This document shows, one piece after another, positions 43,853-53,165 of a DNA stretch of 64,000 bases. The notes beneath the pieces are model-generated. The model worked only from the letters and a program-made list of their open reading frames with translations, was not told where the DNA came from and made no database searches. Position 1 is the first letter of the stretch. The number at the start of each line of letters is the position of its first letter. Source of the stretch: a bacterium 0.1xD8-71 (lineage in GTDB: Bacteria > Bacillota > Clostridia > Lachnospirales > Lachnospiraceae); contig RAYR01000008.1 of NCBI GenBank assembly GCA_003612405.1, positions 124,001 through 188,000 on the forward strand, in the 5' to 3' direction. The translations under genes and the position numbers were made by a program.

Positions 43853-44788
43853 TTATGCCAAATGCTGTAATTTCTGAAGAAACGTCTGGTAAAACTGCCT
43901 CTCCTGCATGACAAGCCTCTGTACTTCCATGCTTTTGGCACTCTTTGGCCGAAGCGGATTATCAATATCATAGATGGCCTTTTGGACGGCGGAAATTGCG
44001 GATTGCACACTGCTTCCCAGAATATCATCCGGATTGGCCTTGCCCTGCATCCGGTTCGTAAGCCGCTGTACCATCATCTGGGAAATGTGGCCCATCATTC
44101 CATTGGCCTTAATCCCAAGACCGTTGGCGCCCACCTCTTTAGCCGCCTCCATCCAGGCCTTTTTCACACACTCCGGCGCGTTGGGACCTACTATTTCAAA
44201 GGCTTTTTCGGCGTAATCAATTCTGCCGGCTGCATCTTTGGTCTTTTCCTCGGTTTCCTGCATTGCCGAAATATCAGTAATCCATTTATCGTACCGCAAA
44301 AAGCTTTCCCAACTACCTGCCTTTTTCATATCATTCATAAGTTCATATGCTATTGCCATCCAATCGGCTTTTTCATGATAGGAGGCATTGTCCGCCTTAT
44401 CCTTCAAGATGGACATGGTCATGAAATTACTGTCTGATTTATCCCCGGTATGCGCATTTAATGCAAGCATTTCCGTGTAAGAACAATGATTGGGATTTAC
44501 CTTACTGACATCCACTGTCTGCTCATATTTATTTCCGTTTTTGTCAATCCCTTTGACAAGATAAACGGGATTATCCCTGGAATACCCCTCCGCTTTGTAT
44601 ACATTTGCGCTTTCCCCGGTCTTAACATGATGAATGGAAAATATGGCGTCAGGATCAATATTTACTATGTTTTTGGATTCTGACACCTCTGTCACCTTTG
44701 ATCCAAAATCTGATTTTGTACCACTTTGCGCCTTCTTTGTTTCATACCATGCCGGATGGCCGCCGACTCCTATTCCATTTATGCTCAT
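43853..44788 (-). CDS. M-S-I-x-G-I-G protein, unknown function (operon gene 4)
   Basis: 311 residues from the ATG at 44788 (GGAGGAAT upstream; 25 more codons are open). It starts MSINGIGVGGHPAWYE, sharing this N-terminus with the first gene of the operon. No signal peptide or membrane helix. The middle part (TVDVSKVNPNHCSYTEMLALNAH) and the helical C-terminus (ISQMMVQRLTNRMQGKANPDDILG) match no family that I recognise. The shared N-terminus could be an export or assembly signal, but that is speculation. Confidence 0.75.
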   Translation of the reverse strand: MSINGIGVGGHPAWYETKKAQSGTKSDFGSKVTEVSESKNIVNIDPDAIFSIHHVKTGESANVYKAEGYSRDNPVYLVKGIDKNGNKYEQTVDVSKVNPNHCSYTEMLALNAHTGDKSDSNFMTMSILKDKADNASYHEKADWMAIAYELMNDMKKAGSWESFLRYDKWITDISAMQETEEKTKDAAGRIDYAEKAFEIVGPNAPECVKKAWMEAAKEVGANGLGIKANGMMGHISQMMVQRLTNRMQGKANPDDILGSSVQSAISAVQKAIYDIDNPLRPKSAKSMEVQRLVMQERQFYQTFLQKLQHLA

Positions 44789-44846
44789 TCTACATTCCTC
44801 CATTACCCTTTTAGCCATTTCATCAATAAAAACTATAGAAGTTTTC

Positions 44847-46391
44847 CTATAAAACTTTCTCAAACTGATATTTATACATATCGGAATACATATTGCCGGA
44901 GGACTGGGGTGTCAGCCGCCCATCCAACGCGCCCATGTTTATCGCAAAACCGCTGTCTAAGACAGAAAACGCCCCGTCTTTGAACTGGAACTGTGACGTA
45001 AAATCGGGAACCCCCAGATCACCGCTTATCCGCATATTCCCTATGATATTTCTCAGTGCCTCACTCATCTGCTCTGTCCTGGCATTATTCTTCGTATTGT
45101 TGATCAGGTTATCCGCCTTCTTCGGCAGCCCGCCGGTCTTTCCGTCATGCATCATATAAAGATCTCCCAGAGAAATATCTGCTCCCGTGACTCTTTTCAG
45201 ATAGCGCCGCACCTCCTGTATATCCGTGGCATATCGATATGCGTTATAGGGCAGATTCCCCACGCTGTCTGCGATTCCTATGTAATACTGGTACATCTTG
45301 TCGCTGTACTTTTTTTCCACCAGTTTCTGCACCTGTTCCCGGGCAGTTTCATCCTCTATTCCATCCACGGTTACCGTTCCATCGCTTCCGATCCGTACCT
45401 GCATCCCCTCTATGTCGTCGCGGGAAATGCCCATGCCTTCCAGTTCTTTTACAAACGCATCCGAAAAGCTGTTTTTCAATTCCGCTTTCTGCTGTGCTTT
45501 TTCCATATCTTTCAGATTGGCATAAATCTTCACATACTCCCGCTCCGCCTCGCTTAAATCCTTACCCTCCGCCAGATCCTGCAACAGTTCCTCCACTGTG
45601 TGCTCCCCTTTGTACTTCTTCTCTTCCGGCAGACCATCAAACTGCTTCTGGTGGAGCTGTTCCAACGCTTTACTATAATTTTGCTCCGTCTCCCGCAGGA
45701 CAGCATTATATGCATCAAGATACTCCCGCCAGTTTTCATCCTTCCGGCTGTATGCGCTGTGAAGATTTCCATATGCTTCCCTGACGGCATCCGTCTTTTC
45801 ATGCTCCTTATTTTCGCAGACATGGAAACTGACCCTGTAAAAATCATCCGGGGACACTTCTTCCCCGTTTCCGTTTTCTACCTTGAGGCAGTATTGATTG
45901 GTATTGATATCCCAATTAGGAACGGTCAGTTTTTTACGTCCCTCGCTGTCCCACTCCGCCTTCCCTACCTGATTGCCGTATTCATCATACAGGATAAGAT
46001 CGTAATCACAGCCCTCCGGCATATCGATATAAGCCTCAACGCCAAAGTAATTCCGCTGAAAGTCCAAAAATGGTATGGTGAAATTATAGAAATCCACATC
46101 CTTTTTATCACTGAGGCTTCCTTTCAGGCTGCTGGTCTCATCCTTGATCAGAAAGTTCAGGTCAAGAAACGCGCTGCCCTTATCCTTGTCATAGACCTCA
46201 TAGGTGGTATGCGGTCTGCGGAACATATTGTTGCTGCTAAGGGTACAGGTATCTTCCTGCAGCTCCATGTTCTTTCGCAGTTTCCCATCAAAAAACGCTT
46301 CTGTCTCTTTTCTCGACATGAAAAATACGGGTCTTTTCCGAAAAGCCGCTCCCCATGTGGAACCTGTATCATTTACGTTACCCACTTCCAT
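44847..46391 (-). CDS. PPC-like domain protein, unknown function (operon gene 3)
   Basis: 514 residues. Residues ~85-195 resemble a PPC (bacterial pre-peptidase C-terminal) beta-sandwich: LKGSLSDKKDVDFYNFTIPF, DYDLILYDEYGNQVG, NQYCLKVENG. A long charged helical part follows (~200-330), then a short beta motif (MQVRIGSDGTVTVDGIEDE) and a C-terminal domain ending GALDGRLTPQSSGNMYSDMYKY. No classical signal peptide, odd for a PPC domain, which is normally secreted. Its start overlaps the gene upstream by 19 bases. Confidence 0.75.
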   Translation of the reverse strand: MEVGNVNDTGSTWGAAFRKRPVFFMSRKETEAFFDGKLRKNMELQEDTCTLSSNNMFRRPHTTYEVYDKDKGSAFLDLNFLIKDETSSLKGSLSDKKDVDFYNFTIPFLDFQRNYFGVEAYIDMPEGCDYDLILYDEYGNQVGKAEWDSEGRKKLTVPNWDINTNQYCLKVENGNGEEVSPDDFYRVSFHVCENKEHEKTDAVREAYGNLHSAYSRKDENWREYLDAYNAVLRETEQNYSKALEQLHQKQFDGLPEEKKYKGEHTVEELLQDLAEGKDLSEAEREYVKIYANLKDMEKAQQKAELKNSFSDAFVKELEGMGISRDDIEGMQVRIGSDGTVTVDGIEDETAREQVQKLVEKKYSDKMYQYYIGIADSVGNLPYNAYRYATDIQEVRRYLKRVTGADISLGDLYMMHDGKTGGLPKKADNLINNTKNNARTEQMSEALRNIIGNMRISGDLGVPDFTSQFQFKDGAFSVLDSGFAINMGALDGRLTPQSSGNMYSDMYKYQFEKVL

Positions 46392-47386
46392 TCTTTTCTG
46401 TTCCTTTCCTGCTTATGCAGCTTCATCTCCTGCCTCACCATGGCAGTCTGTCTGGGAATCTCCTGCAAATACCCCTCCCGGATATACGCCCAGTCATCTT
46501 CCTTTTCCAGATGGCAACAGGCCTTGCCCTGATAAATCATCTCCCACAGTTCTCCCAAAAGTTCAGGTGTAATATGCTCCAGAGAAATCCCTCCCAGGCT
46601 TCCCGGCACATACCGTTCTACAATCCTGGCTGCTATGTATGGCATGTAGATATCTCCCAGTTGTTCCAACCCCACCGTTTCCCGGACAATATCCTCATAC
46701 AGGTATTTATCCGCCTCCATAACAGAATGTAATAATCCATATATGGTGCCCAGCTTATGAGCAGGTCTGTCAGACACAAACCAGTCCGCCAGATCCCGCA
46801 CATAGCCATAACACATGATGTCCGCCCAGAGATTTTTATCCCAGGCACTGTTAAAGTTTTCACAGAGTATGTACTCCATCAGAGCAATCGTATCTTTATA
46901 AGAACCCTGCATCTGCTTTAAACGAAAAGCATAGATCCTATGCCCTTCCAAGGGTACCTCCAGCACATCCACAACCTCTTCGATGGCCGACCGGCCAAAC
47001 CTCTTCTGCATCATAAGCAGATTCTCTTCCTTGGGCCCGCACCCGCCTTCATAATCGCTGAATACCGGCTGATGACAGAACGTAAAAATACCATACTTCT
47101 GATACAGACAAGGATACGCCACACTGTAACGCTGATAAGCAATAGGATTCTCGGAAATACATACCATGGATATATCCAGCTCGTTGACGTAATGTCCCTG
47201 ATAGATAATCCCGGCCCCTTTATAATAAACATGATTTTCTGAAATGCCGCACCTTCTGCGCGGTACCGGCGTAATTGCCTCCGGCAGCGCCACCTCATCA
47301 ACCTGTACGCCCATATAATCGAGGATGGGTACTCTGTCTGTTTGTAATAAATAATCCGTCAATTCCAATCTGCTTTCGTCTCCCAT
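46373..47386 (-). CDS. Unknown soluble protein (operon gene 2)
   Basis: 337 residues from the ATG at 47386 (weak GGACGG site). Cytoplasmic by composition, with many aromatic residues and Cys. Recognisable stretches such as RRRCGISENHVYYKGAGIIYQGHYVNELDIS and GGCGPKEENLLMMQKRFG do not fit any enzyme family I know. It lies between the M-S-I-S-G-I-G gene and the PPC-like gene, so it may be a chaperone or modifier for its neighbours; unsupported beyond context. Confidence 0.7.
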   Translation of the reverse strand: MGDESRLELTDYLLQTDRVPILDYMGVQVDEVALPEAITPVPRRRCGISENHVYYKGAGIIYQGHYVNELDISMVCISENPIAYQRYSVAYPCLYQKYGIFTFCHQPVFSDYEGGCGPKEENLLMMQKRFGRSAIEEVVDVLEVPLEGHRIYAFRLKQMQGSYKDTIALMEYILCENFNSAWDKNLWADIMCYGYVRDLADWFVSDRPAHKLGTIYGLLHSVMEADKYLYEDIVRETVGLEQLGDIYMPYIAARIVERYVPGSLGGISLEHITPELLGELWEMIYQGKACCHLEKEDDWAYIREGYLQEIPRQTAMVRQEMKLHKQERNRKEWKWVT

Positions 47387-47421
47387 CAACTGCCGTCCAT
47401 ATTTGCTATAGGATTTCTATA

Positions 47422-48318
47422 TCATTTATCCGGCGTCGATTCTATGGCATCATTGGTATCGGAAACCATTATATTAGGGTCATCAATGTTTCCCGCCGGA
47501 TTTCCCATGGGATAATCAGTTGCTTTCGCAATCTCCATACTCATAACCGTCTCCATGCCGCCCACCCGAATGGTAGTCATCATAACTTTGGAACCGTCAG
47601 GCTTTACGATAATCTCCGTATCTGTTTCCTGTTCGTCGAGATCAGCCGGCTTTTCTTCCTCTGACGACTCCCCGACAGAAGATTTTACTTTCCGGATATT
47701 TTTCTGCCAGTAGGCACTGTCAAAATAATCGCCGTTTTCTGGCCGATTTTTAAACAGATTCATAATCATATCGTAAGAAAGTGCAGAAGTGTCAATAAAC
47801 AGTTCTTTTCCATCCTTTGACTTGATCACTGTACCATTGGTACCAACATAGGCAGTGGTATTGTCATCAAGATGCTGTATCATACCTGTCATCTCAGCAA
47901 ATTTTTTCAGCCAGGATTCTCCCGTCTCCCTGCACATCTCCTTAAACTTCTCTGCATCCTCTCCCGTCATATATGGATGCTTTCCGTCTCTTACATACCA
48001 GGAAAATCCGGTCTCTTTATCCGTATATTTCGGGTCTGTTTTAGCCCATTCTTCTAAAGTTTTATTTCCAAACCATACCTGTAAACCATCTCCGCCCGTT
48101 GCAGAATCCTCTTCTTTCACCACACGTTCCCGATAGGAATTTCTGGCCTTATATGCCTCATAAATATCCTGCGCACTGGCGCTTTGTGTCGTTTCTCCGG
48201 CGCCCGCCTGCTCCCATGCATTGTTCTTCGGCAGATAAGCCCCCGTTTTTGTTTTATGATGTCTATTCGCTTCCATATTGTTTGGATTGTAATGATATCC
48301 GATTCCGCTGATACTCAT
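47422..48318 (-). CDS. M-S-I-x-G-I-G protein, unknown function (operon gene 1)
   Basis: 298 residues from the ATG at 48318 (AGGAGC upstream; 15 more codons are open). Starts MSISGIGYHYNPNN, like the last gene of the operon. Strongly hydrophilic, without signal peptide or membrane helix. Contains GFSWYVRDGKHPYMTGEDAEKFKEMC and a C-terminal strand-rich part (TEIIVKPDGSKVMMTTIRVGGMETVMSMEI). The abundance of Gly, Asn and short repeats suggests a secreted or appendage-type protein. Function unknown. Confidence 0.75.
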   Translation of the reverse strand: MSISGIGYHYNPNNMEANRHHKTKTGAYLPKNNAWEQAGAGETTQSASAQDIYEAYKARNSYRERVVKEEDSATGGDGLQVWFGNKTLEEWAKTDPKYTDKETGFSWYVRDGKHPYMTGEDAEKFKEMCRETGESWLKKFAEMTGMIQHLDDNTTAYVGTNGTVIKSKDGKELFIDTSALSYDMIMNLFKNRPENGDYFDSAYWQKNIRKVKSSVGESSEEEKPADLDEQETDTEIIVKPDGSKVMMTTIRVGGMETVMSMEIAKATDYPMGNPAGNIDDPNIMVSDTNDAIESTPDK

Positions 48319-48440
48319 CTTGATAACCTGCTCCTCTCCGTGTGCATCTTGTTTTAATCTCATCTATTGATAATACGAATTGCAACATTCAAAAGTTTCA
48401 TATTAAGGAGAAATGTAACCAATGATTGGATTCTTGTTAT

Positions 48441-48479
48441 GAAATAAAAGAAAGGCACGATAATCATTGCTATCATGCC
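48441..48479 (-). terminator. Intrinsic terminator after the Rpn remnant
   Basis: Nine-base-pair stem GGCATGATA/TATCGTGCC (one G-U pair) followed on the minus strand by TTTCTTTTATTTC. Confidence 0.7.
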
Positions 48480-48539
48480 TCATAAATCTTCTCTTTTCAT
48501 TAATACTTTCAATCCCGGATACAATCTTAATAACTTTTC

Positions 48540-49067
48540 CTATAGTTTTTCCTTCATCCTGAACTGCTCCACAGATTCGGCCCTGGCGGCAGATAAAAGC
48601 CATCTTTTCATGACTTCTTCATCCTTTTCGGATTTTATCTTCTGTATAAGCTCCTGCGGCAGCTCCTATCCCTTGCTGATATCCTGCAATAAATGTACAA
48701 TATCTTCCGCCTTTCCTTCTGCTTTTCCCTCATCCCTCACATACTCATCTTCATCCCAACGGTCTCTCTTAGCCTTCCAGTAATCATCATACATCCATTT
48801 TAATGTCCGTATCAGCCCCATCTGCTTTACCACCTCTACCGCTTCCCGCATACCTTCATTCTTTATTGCAATCATATCCATTTCCTCCTTGCCCGTAACA
48901 TTAAACAATCGAATCCAATCATCAACCGTATTTCCCTGTAACGATTTCCCCAATTCGATAATATGTAATTCCCACAGATCCGTCAGTTCCTTCCCTGCTT
49001 CATCCCGCAGACGAAAGATACTATGATACTCCTCTGTGTCTGCCTTCAGAATCTCCTGCTTTTAAAT
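48540..49067 (-). pseudogene. Rpn-family nuclease remnant (PD-(D/E)XK transposase-like)
   Basis: C-terminal ~170 codons of an Rpn/PD-(D/E)XK family protein: EEYHSIFRLRDEAGKELTD, IELGKSL, then LIRTLKWMYDDYWKAKRD and a charged EGKAEGKAED stretch. The N-terminal nuclease domain is missing (stop codon TAA just before the fragment), and a TAG at about 48666-48668 interrupts the frame, after which ELPQELIQKIKSEKDEEVMKRW continues in frame. Non-functional leftover. Confidence 0.75.
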
Positions 49068-49215
49068 GTAATAGGTTTGATTTAAAAGCATAGATTTTCT
49101 GAAAGTTTAGAATGTTTGATTTGACACATTATTGTTATCTATAAATTGTTATGCTTTGTGAACATTATAGAATGGAAAATCATAAATTGTCAAGCAATTA
49201 TTTATTCAATATAGT

Positions 49216-50331
49216 TTAAACATAGTTCCTGATTGTCTGCACTACTTCCCTGGCTTCCTGCAGTGTGCAGAATAATCTGGCGGATGCTTCCAGGGCAATA
49301 TCCGTAATACCGGCATTTTGCAGGTAAAACTCTACTTCAGGGGCAGAGAATGTGTCAGTTTCCCCATTTTGAAACGCAATAATCAGGTCATTCAGCTTCC
49401 GAAAGTGCTCCATCAGTGTCCCAAACTCCTGTATCCGGTCAATGGTGCTGCTTCCATAAGCCTCTTTCTCCAATTCACATACTGCAATTACCTGCATGGA
49501 CAGCTTCAACTCTCCTGTAATGTCAGAGGCTTCCATCAGAACGTCCGGACGTTTCTTGAGGCATGCCAGAATATACTCTTTTGCCCCGGTTATATCTTTC
49601 CTTACAAAGAAGTCGGCAAGGTGCTCCTTAATCTCTGCGGTTTCCCTCTTTTCGTCCGTCATGCCAACCTTACACTCATACACCTTCAATTCTCTGACCT
49701 GCACCCACACATAGAGAAGAAACTCCGAGATAAAACCATAAACCCGCTTATGGTAATCGTCATAACCCGAAGCGTCAATCTGCTCTTCCGCCTTCTCAAA
49801 AACAGAAAACAGCCACTGGCAGTACTCGTCATAAAGAGCCTTGGTGCAAACCATCATATTGCCAAAATAAGTCCCTTTATCATGTACCAGGCGTTCAAAC
49901 ATCTGATAATATTCTGGATACATCTCTTGCAGCACTTCCCCCACTGCCTCCAGATCCCTGATGTTATAATCGCTGGCGTACCCCTCATAATAGGTATAAT
50001 TCAGTTTCAATCTCTTGGAGGTAATTATATCATATTCTGACAGGATTCTCTCATATTCAGCCCCTGTCAGAATCCGCCCCTCCTCCGTACAGAAATATCT
50101 GCGATAATGACAGATACCTACGTAATCGGAAGTTTTAATATTCTTCCAGACCCAGTAAACTCCTGTCAGTTCACCGTAGTAACAATTCTTTTCCGAAATA
50201 TTGACACCAGTGTCATCTCCTATATATCCCAGATCCTGATGTGCAGCCCGCCCCACCTGCAACGGCACGTAGACAGGATCTCCAGGGGTTGGAAATTTTT
50301 TGTGTGTCATCGTAAAAACTGTTACACTCAT
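49216..50331 (-). CDS. DUF4422-type glycosyltransferase
   Basis: 371 residues from the ATG at 50331 (AAGGAG upstream), 2 bases after the MATE stop. The N-terminal ~220 residues match DUF4422 (capsular polysaccharide synthesis type): TMTHKKF, ISEKNCYYGELTGVYWVWKN, DYVGICHYRRYF, KGTYFGNMMVC. The C-terminal ~130 residues are helical and not recognised. Likely transfers a sugar for surface polysaccharide; no other polysaccharide genes are adjacent. Confidence 0.85.
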   Translation of the reverse strand: MSVTVFTMTHKKFPTPGDPVYVPLQVGRAAHQDLGYIGDDTGVNISEKNCYYGELTGVYWVWKNIKTSDYVGICHYRRYFCTEEGRILTGAEYERILSEYDIITSKRLKLNYTYYEGYASDYNIRDLEAVGEVLQEMYPEYYQMFERLVHDKGTYFGNMMVCTKALYDEYCQWLFSVFEKAEEQIDASGYDDYHKRVYGFISEFLLYVWVQVRELKVYECKVGMTDEKRETAEIKEHLADFFVRKDITGAKEYILACLKKRPDVLMEASDITGELKLSMQVIAVCELEKEAYGSSTIDRIQEFGTLMEHFRKLNDLIIAFQNGETDTFSAPEVEFYLQNAGITDIALEASARLFCTLQEAREVVQTIRNYV

Positions 50332-50333
50332 AA

Positions 50334-51686
50334 TCACTGCTCCTTCTGTCTGTCCAAAATACCGGCCATTGTTCTACGCACATAAAAGAACGCCGGAATC
50401 AGGAAGATATCTGCAAATATCCAGGCTAATGGATTCGCAAAGCGTACTGCACTGAATCCAAAATAAGGCACCAGCAAAAATCCTGCAAGCCCTCTGGCCA
50501 GCATTTCAAAAGCGCCGGCAAAAACGGCCAGCTTGCTAAAGCCCATTCCCTGAATCAGAAACCTTACAATATTTACCAGTGCAAGCGGGAAATAGAATAT
50601 TACATTTGTTCTGACATAAGCGTATGCGTTTTCCAGTATACCTGTTTCTCCTGTATCCAGAAATAAAAGCAGCATCTGTCTGCCAACCGCATAGACAATT
50701 CCCACCGCCAGCACAGAATAAATCAGCCCCAGAAGGCTGCATGACTTCAGTCCCTTATTGACACGGTCCAGATCACCTGCCCCCACATTCTGCCCTCCAT
50801 AGGTAGCCATGGTAGAACCCATGGCATCAAAAGGACATGCCAGAAACATCCCCAGTTTGCCGCCGGCTGTAACCGCAGCCACGGCATCGGATCCAATTCC
50901 ATTTACCGCACTCTGTAAAATCACACTGCCAATTGCTGTAATGGAATACTGTAAACCCATGGGAATTCCCATGTTGCAGAGTTTTAGCACACAATCACGG
51001 TCCCACCTGCGCTCATCCCGGGACAATTTCAATATAGGGAACTTCTTCCACATAAATAACAGACAACAGAATCCTGCAATTGCCTGGGATACCACTGTGG
51101 CAACAGCGGCACCCGCTACTCCCATCTGAAAAGTAACAATACATAAAAGATCCAGAAAAATATTTAAAACAGCCGCCATGACCAAAAAAATCACCGGCGT
51201 CCTGCTGTCTCCCAGTGAACGAAGAATCGATGCTGTCATATTATAGAGAAACACCACCGGAATCCCCAGAAAGATTATAATTATGTAATGATAGGAGCCC
51301 TCAATAATATTCTCCGGTGTCCGCATCATCTGCAAAATAGGACGGCAGAAAACAGAAACTACAATAGTGGTTACCACTGCAAAAATCACTGACAGCCACA
51401 CACTGTTGGCCACATATCTGCGCAGTTCTGCCTCATGTGCCGCTCCAAACTCCTGTGCAATAGGAATGGCAAAACCGTTACACACGCCCATACAGAAACC
51501 AATGATCAGAAAATTCACGGATCCTGTTGCTCCTACGGCAGCCAGTGCGTCCACCCCCAGATAATGACCCACGATGATCGTATCCACCATACTGTAGAAC
51601 TGCTGAAACAATAAGCCAAACAAAAGCGGTACGGCAAACCCTAAGATCAGCTTCATAGGGCTGCCTTTGGTCATATCCTTTTCCAT
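50334..51686 (-). CDS. MATE family efflux transporter (1)
   Basis: 450 residues from the ATG at 51686 (GGGAGGAAAATT directly upstream). Twelve membrane helices; N-terminal SPMKLILGFAVPLLFGLLFQQFYSMVDTIIVGHYLG and mid-protein counterpart are typical of MatE/DinF-type Na+ or H+ antiporters. Substrate unknown. Co-transcribed with the DUF4422 gene downstream. Confidence 0.94.
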   Translation of the reverse strand: MEKDMTKGSPMKLILGFAVPLLFGLLFQQFYSMVDTIIVGHYLGVDALAAVGATGSVNFLIIGFCMGVCNGFAIPIAQEFGAAHEAELRRYVANSVWLSVIFAVVTTIVVSVFCRPILQMMRTPENIIEGSYHYIIIIFLGIPVVFLYNMTASILRSLGDSRTPVIFLVMAAVLNIFLDLLCIVTFQMGVAGAAVATVVSQAIAGFCCLLFMWKKFPILKLSRDERRWDRDCVLKLCNMGIPMGLQYSITAIGSVILQSAVNGIGSDAVAAVTAGGKLGMFLACPFDAMGSTMATYGGQNVGAGDLDRVNKGLKSCSLLGLIYSVLAVGIVYAVGRQMLLLFLDTGETGILENAYAYVRTNVIFYFPLALVNIVRFLIQGMGFSKLAVFAGAFEMLARGLAGFLLVPYFGFSAVRFANPLAWIFADIFLIPAFFYVRRTMAGILDRQKEQ

Positions 51687-51817
51687 AATTTTCCTCCCCA
51701 CGAGAAGTCCATTCATAAATTCTCGTAATACTCAACATAGCACATTCAATTTCAGACTGCAATCATTATTTTGCTCATTTTTAAAAGTATTTTTATGGGA
51801 CGAAAAACGAAGTAGAA

Positions 51818-51864
51818 TCATTAAAAAGCGCGGACAACAATCCCCATGGATGTGTCCGCGCAGC
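51818..51864 (-). terminator. Intrinsic terminator after fprA
   Basis: Nine-base arms GCGCGGACA/TGTCCGCGC (51827-51835 and 51853-51861) followed on the minus strand by TTTTTAATG. Confidence 0.85.
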
Positions 51865-51875
51865 ATACCTGTTAT

Positions 51876-53039
51876 TTATGCCAGCAAGGCTTCGGCCAGT
51901 GTCCGAAGCTGTGCCTCGGATTCCGCATTTAAGGTAGATTTCACGGTTACCACCGGTTCTAAAACCGTAATCTCCTTCATACCGGCAAGAGCTTCTTTCA
52001 TAAGCTTGCCTGCCATCGGTGCCCAGCTTCCGTTTTCAATCAATCCTGCTGTGCGCTTCTGGTAATTCTTGGATTTCAGACGGGCCAGCAGGCTCTCCAT
52101 ACAGGGGAACAGCCCCGCATCATAGGTCACCGACGCAAGAACAATCCTGTCGTAACGGAAGGCATCCTCGATTACCTCCGCCATATCATCCCTGGCCAGG
52201 TCGGACACCACCACCTTGGGCGCTCCCATCTCACGAAGCATATCTGCCAGCTTCCTGGCAACCACTCCTGTATTACCGTGAACGGATGCAAACGCTATCA
52301 GGATTCCCTGATCCTCCGGCATATAACTGCTCCAGGTATTATATTTATCTATATAAAACCCTATATTATCGCATAAAACAGGGCCGTGCAGCGGGCAGAT
52401 AATCTGAATATCCAATGTAGCTGCCTTCTTTAACAGTCCCTGTACCTGCATGCCATACTTGCCTACTATGTTAAAATAATATCTTCTCGCCTCACAGGCC
52501 CAGTCTTCCTCGGTATCCAGCGCTCCAAACTTACCGAAGCCATCTGCGGAAAAGAGCACTTTCTCACTCTTTTCATAAGTCACCATCACCTCCGGCCAAT
52601 GTACCATGGGCGCCATAATAAAGGTCAGTGTATGGCTTCCCAGACTCAGTTCGTCTCCCTCTTTGACCACTACACAGCGTTCGGACATATCCTGCGTAAA
52701 GAACTGCGGCAGCATACTCTGCGCTTTTGCAGACAATACAAGCTGTGCCTGCGGATATTTTTCTGCAAAGACCGCAATATTGCCGGCATGATCCGGCTCC
52801 AGATGACTCACCACCAGATAATCCGGCATCTTTCCCGCAAGCGCTTCCTCCAGATTGAGAAACCAGCCTTCGGTTCCCCTCTCATCCACGCTGTCCATCA
52901 CCGCAATTTTGTCATCCAGAATAATATAGGAATTGTAAGACACGCCGTTTGGAACAACATACTGGCTCTCAAACAAATCTATGGTCTTATCATCCACACC
53001 AATATATTTAATGGTATCTGTCACTGTAATCTTTTCCAT
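51876..53039 (-). CDS. FprA-type flavodiiron protein
   Basis: 387 residues from the ATG at 53039 (AAGGAGG upstream; the frame is open 24 codons further). N-terminal metallo-beta-lactamase-like domain with diiron ligands in HLEPDHAGN, APMVHWPEVM and PLHGPVL; C-terminal flavodoxin domain (~250-387, IAFASVHGNTG). These proteins reduce oxygen or nitric oxide and protect anaerobes. Monocistronic. Confidence 0.95.
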   Translation of the reverse strand: MEKITVTDTIKYIGVDDKTIDLFESQYVVPNGVSYNSYIILDDKIAVMDSVDERGTEGWFLNLEEALAGKMPDYLVVSHLEPDHAGNIAVFAEKYPQAQLVLSAKAQSMLPQFFTQDMSERCVVVKEGDELSLGSHTLTFIMAPMVHWPEVMVTYEKSEKVLFSADGFGKFGALDTEEDWACEARRYYFNIVGKYGMQVQGLLKKAATLDIQIICPLHGPVLCDNIGFYIDKYNTWSSYMPEDQGILIAFASVHGNTGVVARKLADMLREMGAPKVVVSDLARDDMAEVIEDAFRYDRIVLASVTYDAGLFPCMESLLARLKSKNYQKRTAGLIENGSWAPMAGKLMKEALAGMKEITVLEPVVTVKSTLNAESEAQLRTLAEALLA

Positions 53040-53127
53040 GATTATCCTCCTTTTCTTAATCCCATCATAAAACCCATGCAGCACTTGTGTCAACCGCATG
53101 GGTTCTATCATCTTTCGCAGCTATATT

Positions 53128-53156
53128 ATTCTAACACCGAAAATCCCCTTCGGCAA
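53128..53156 (-). promoter_or_regulatory. Promoter of fprA
   Basis: Minus-strand -35 TTGCCG (53151-53156), 17-bp spacer, -10 TAGAAT (53128-53133). Confidence 0.5.
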
Positions 53157-53165
53157 GAACAGCTT

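Noticed and set aside
45600..46532. A 310-codon open frame on the plus strand
   Set aside because: Antisense to the PPC-like gene; no start signals and the composition is atypical of a real protein.
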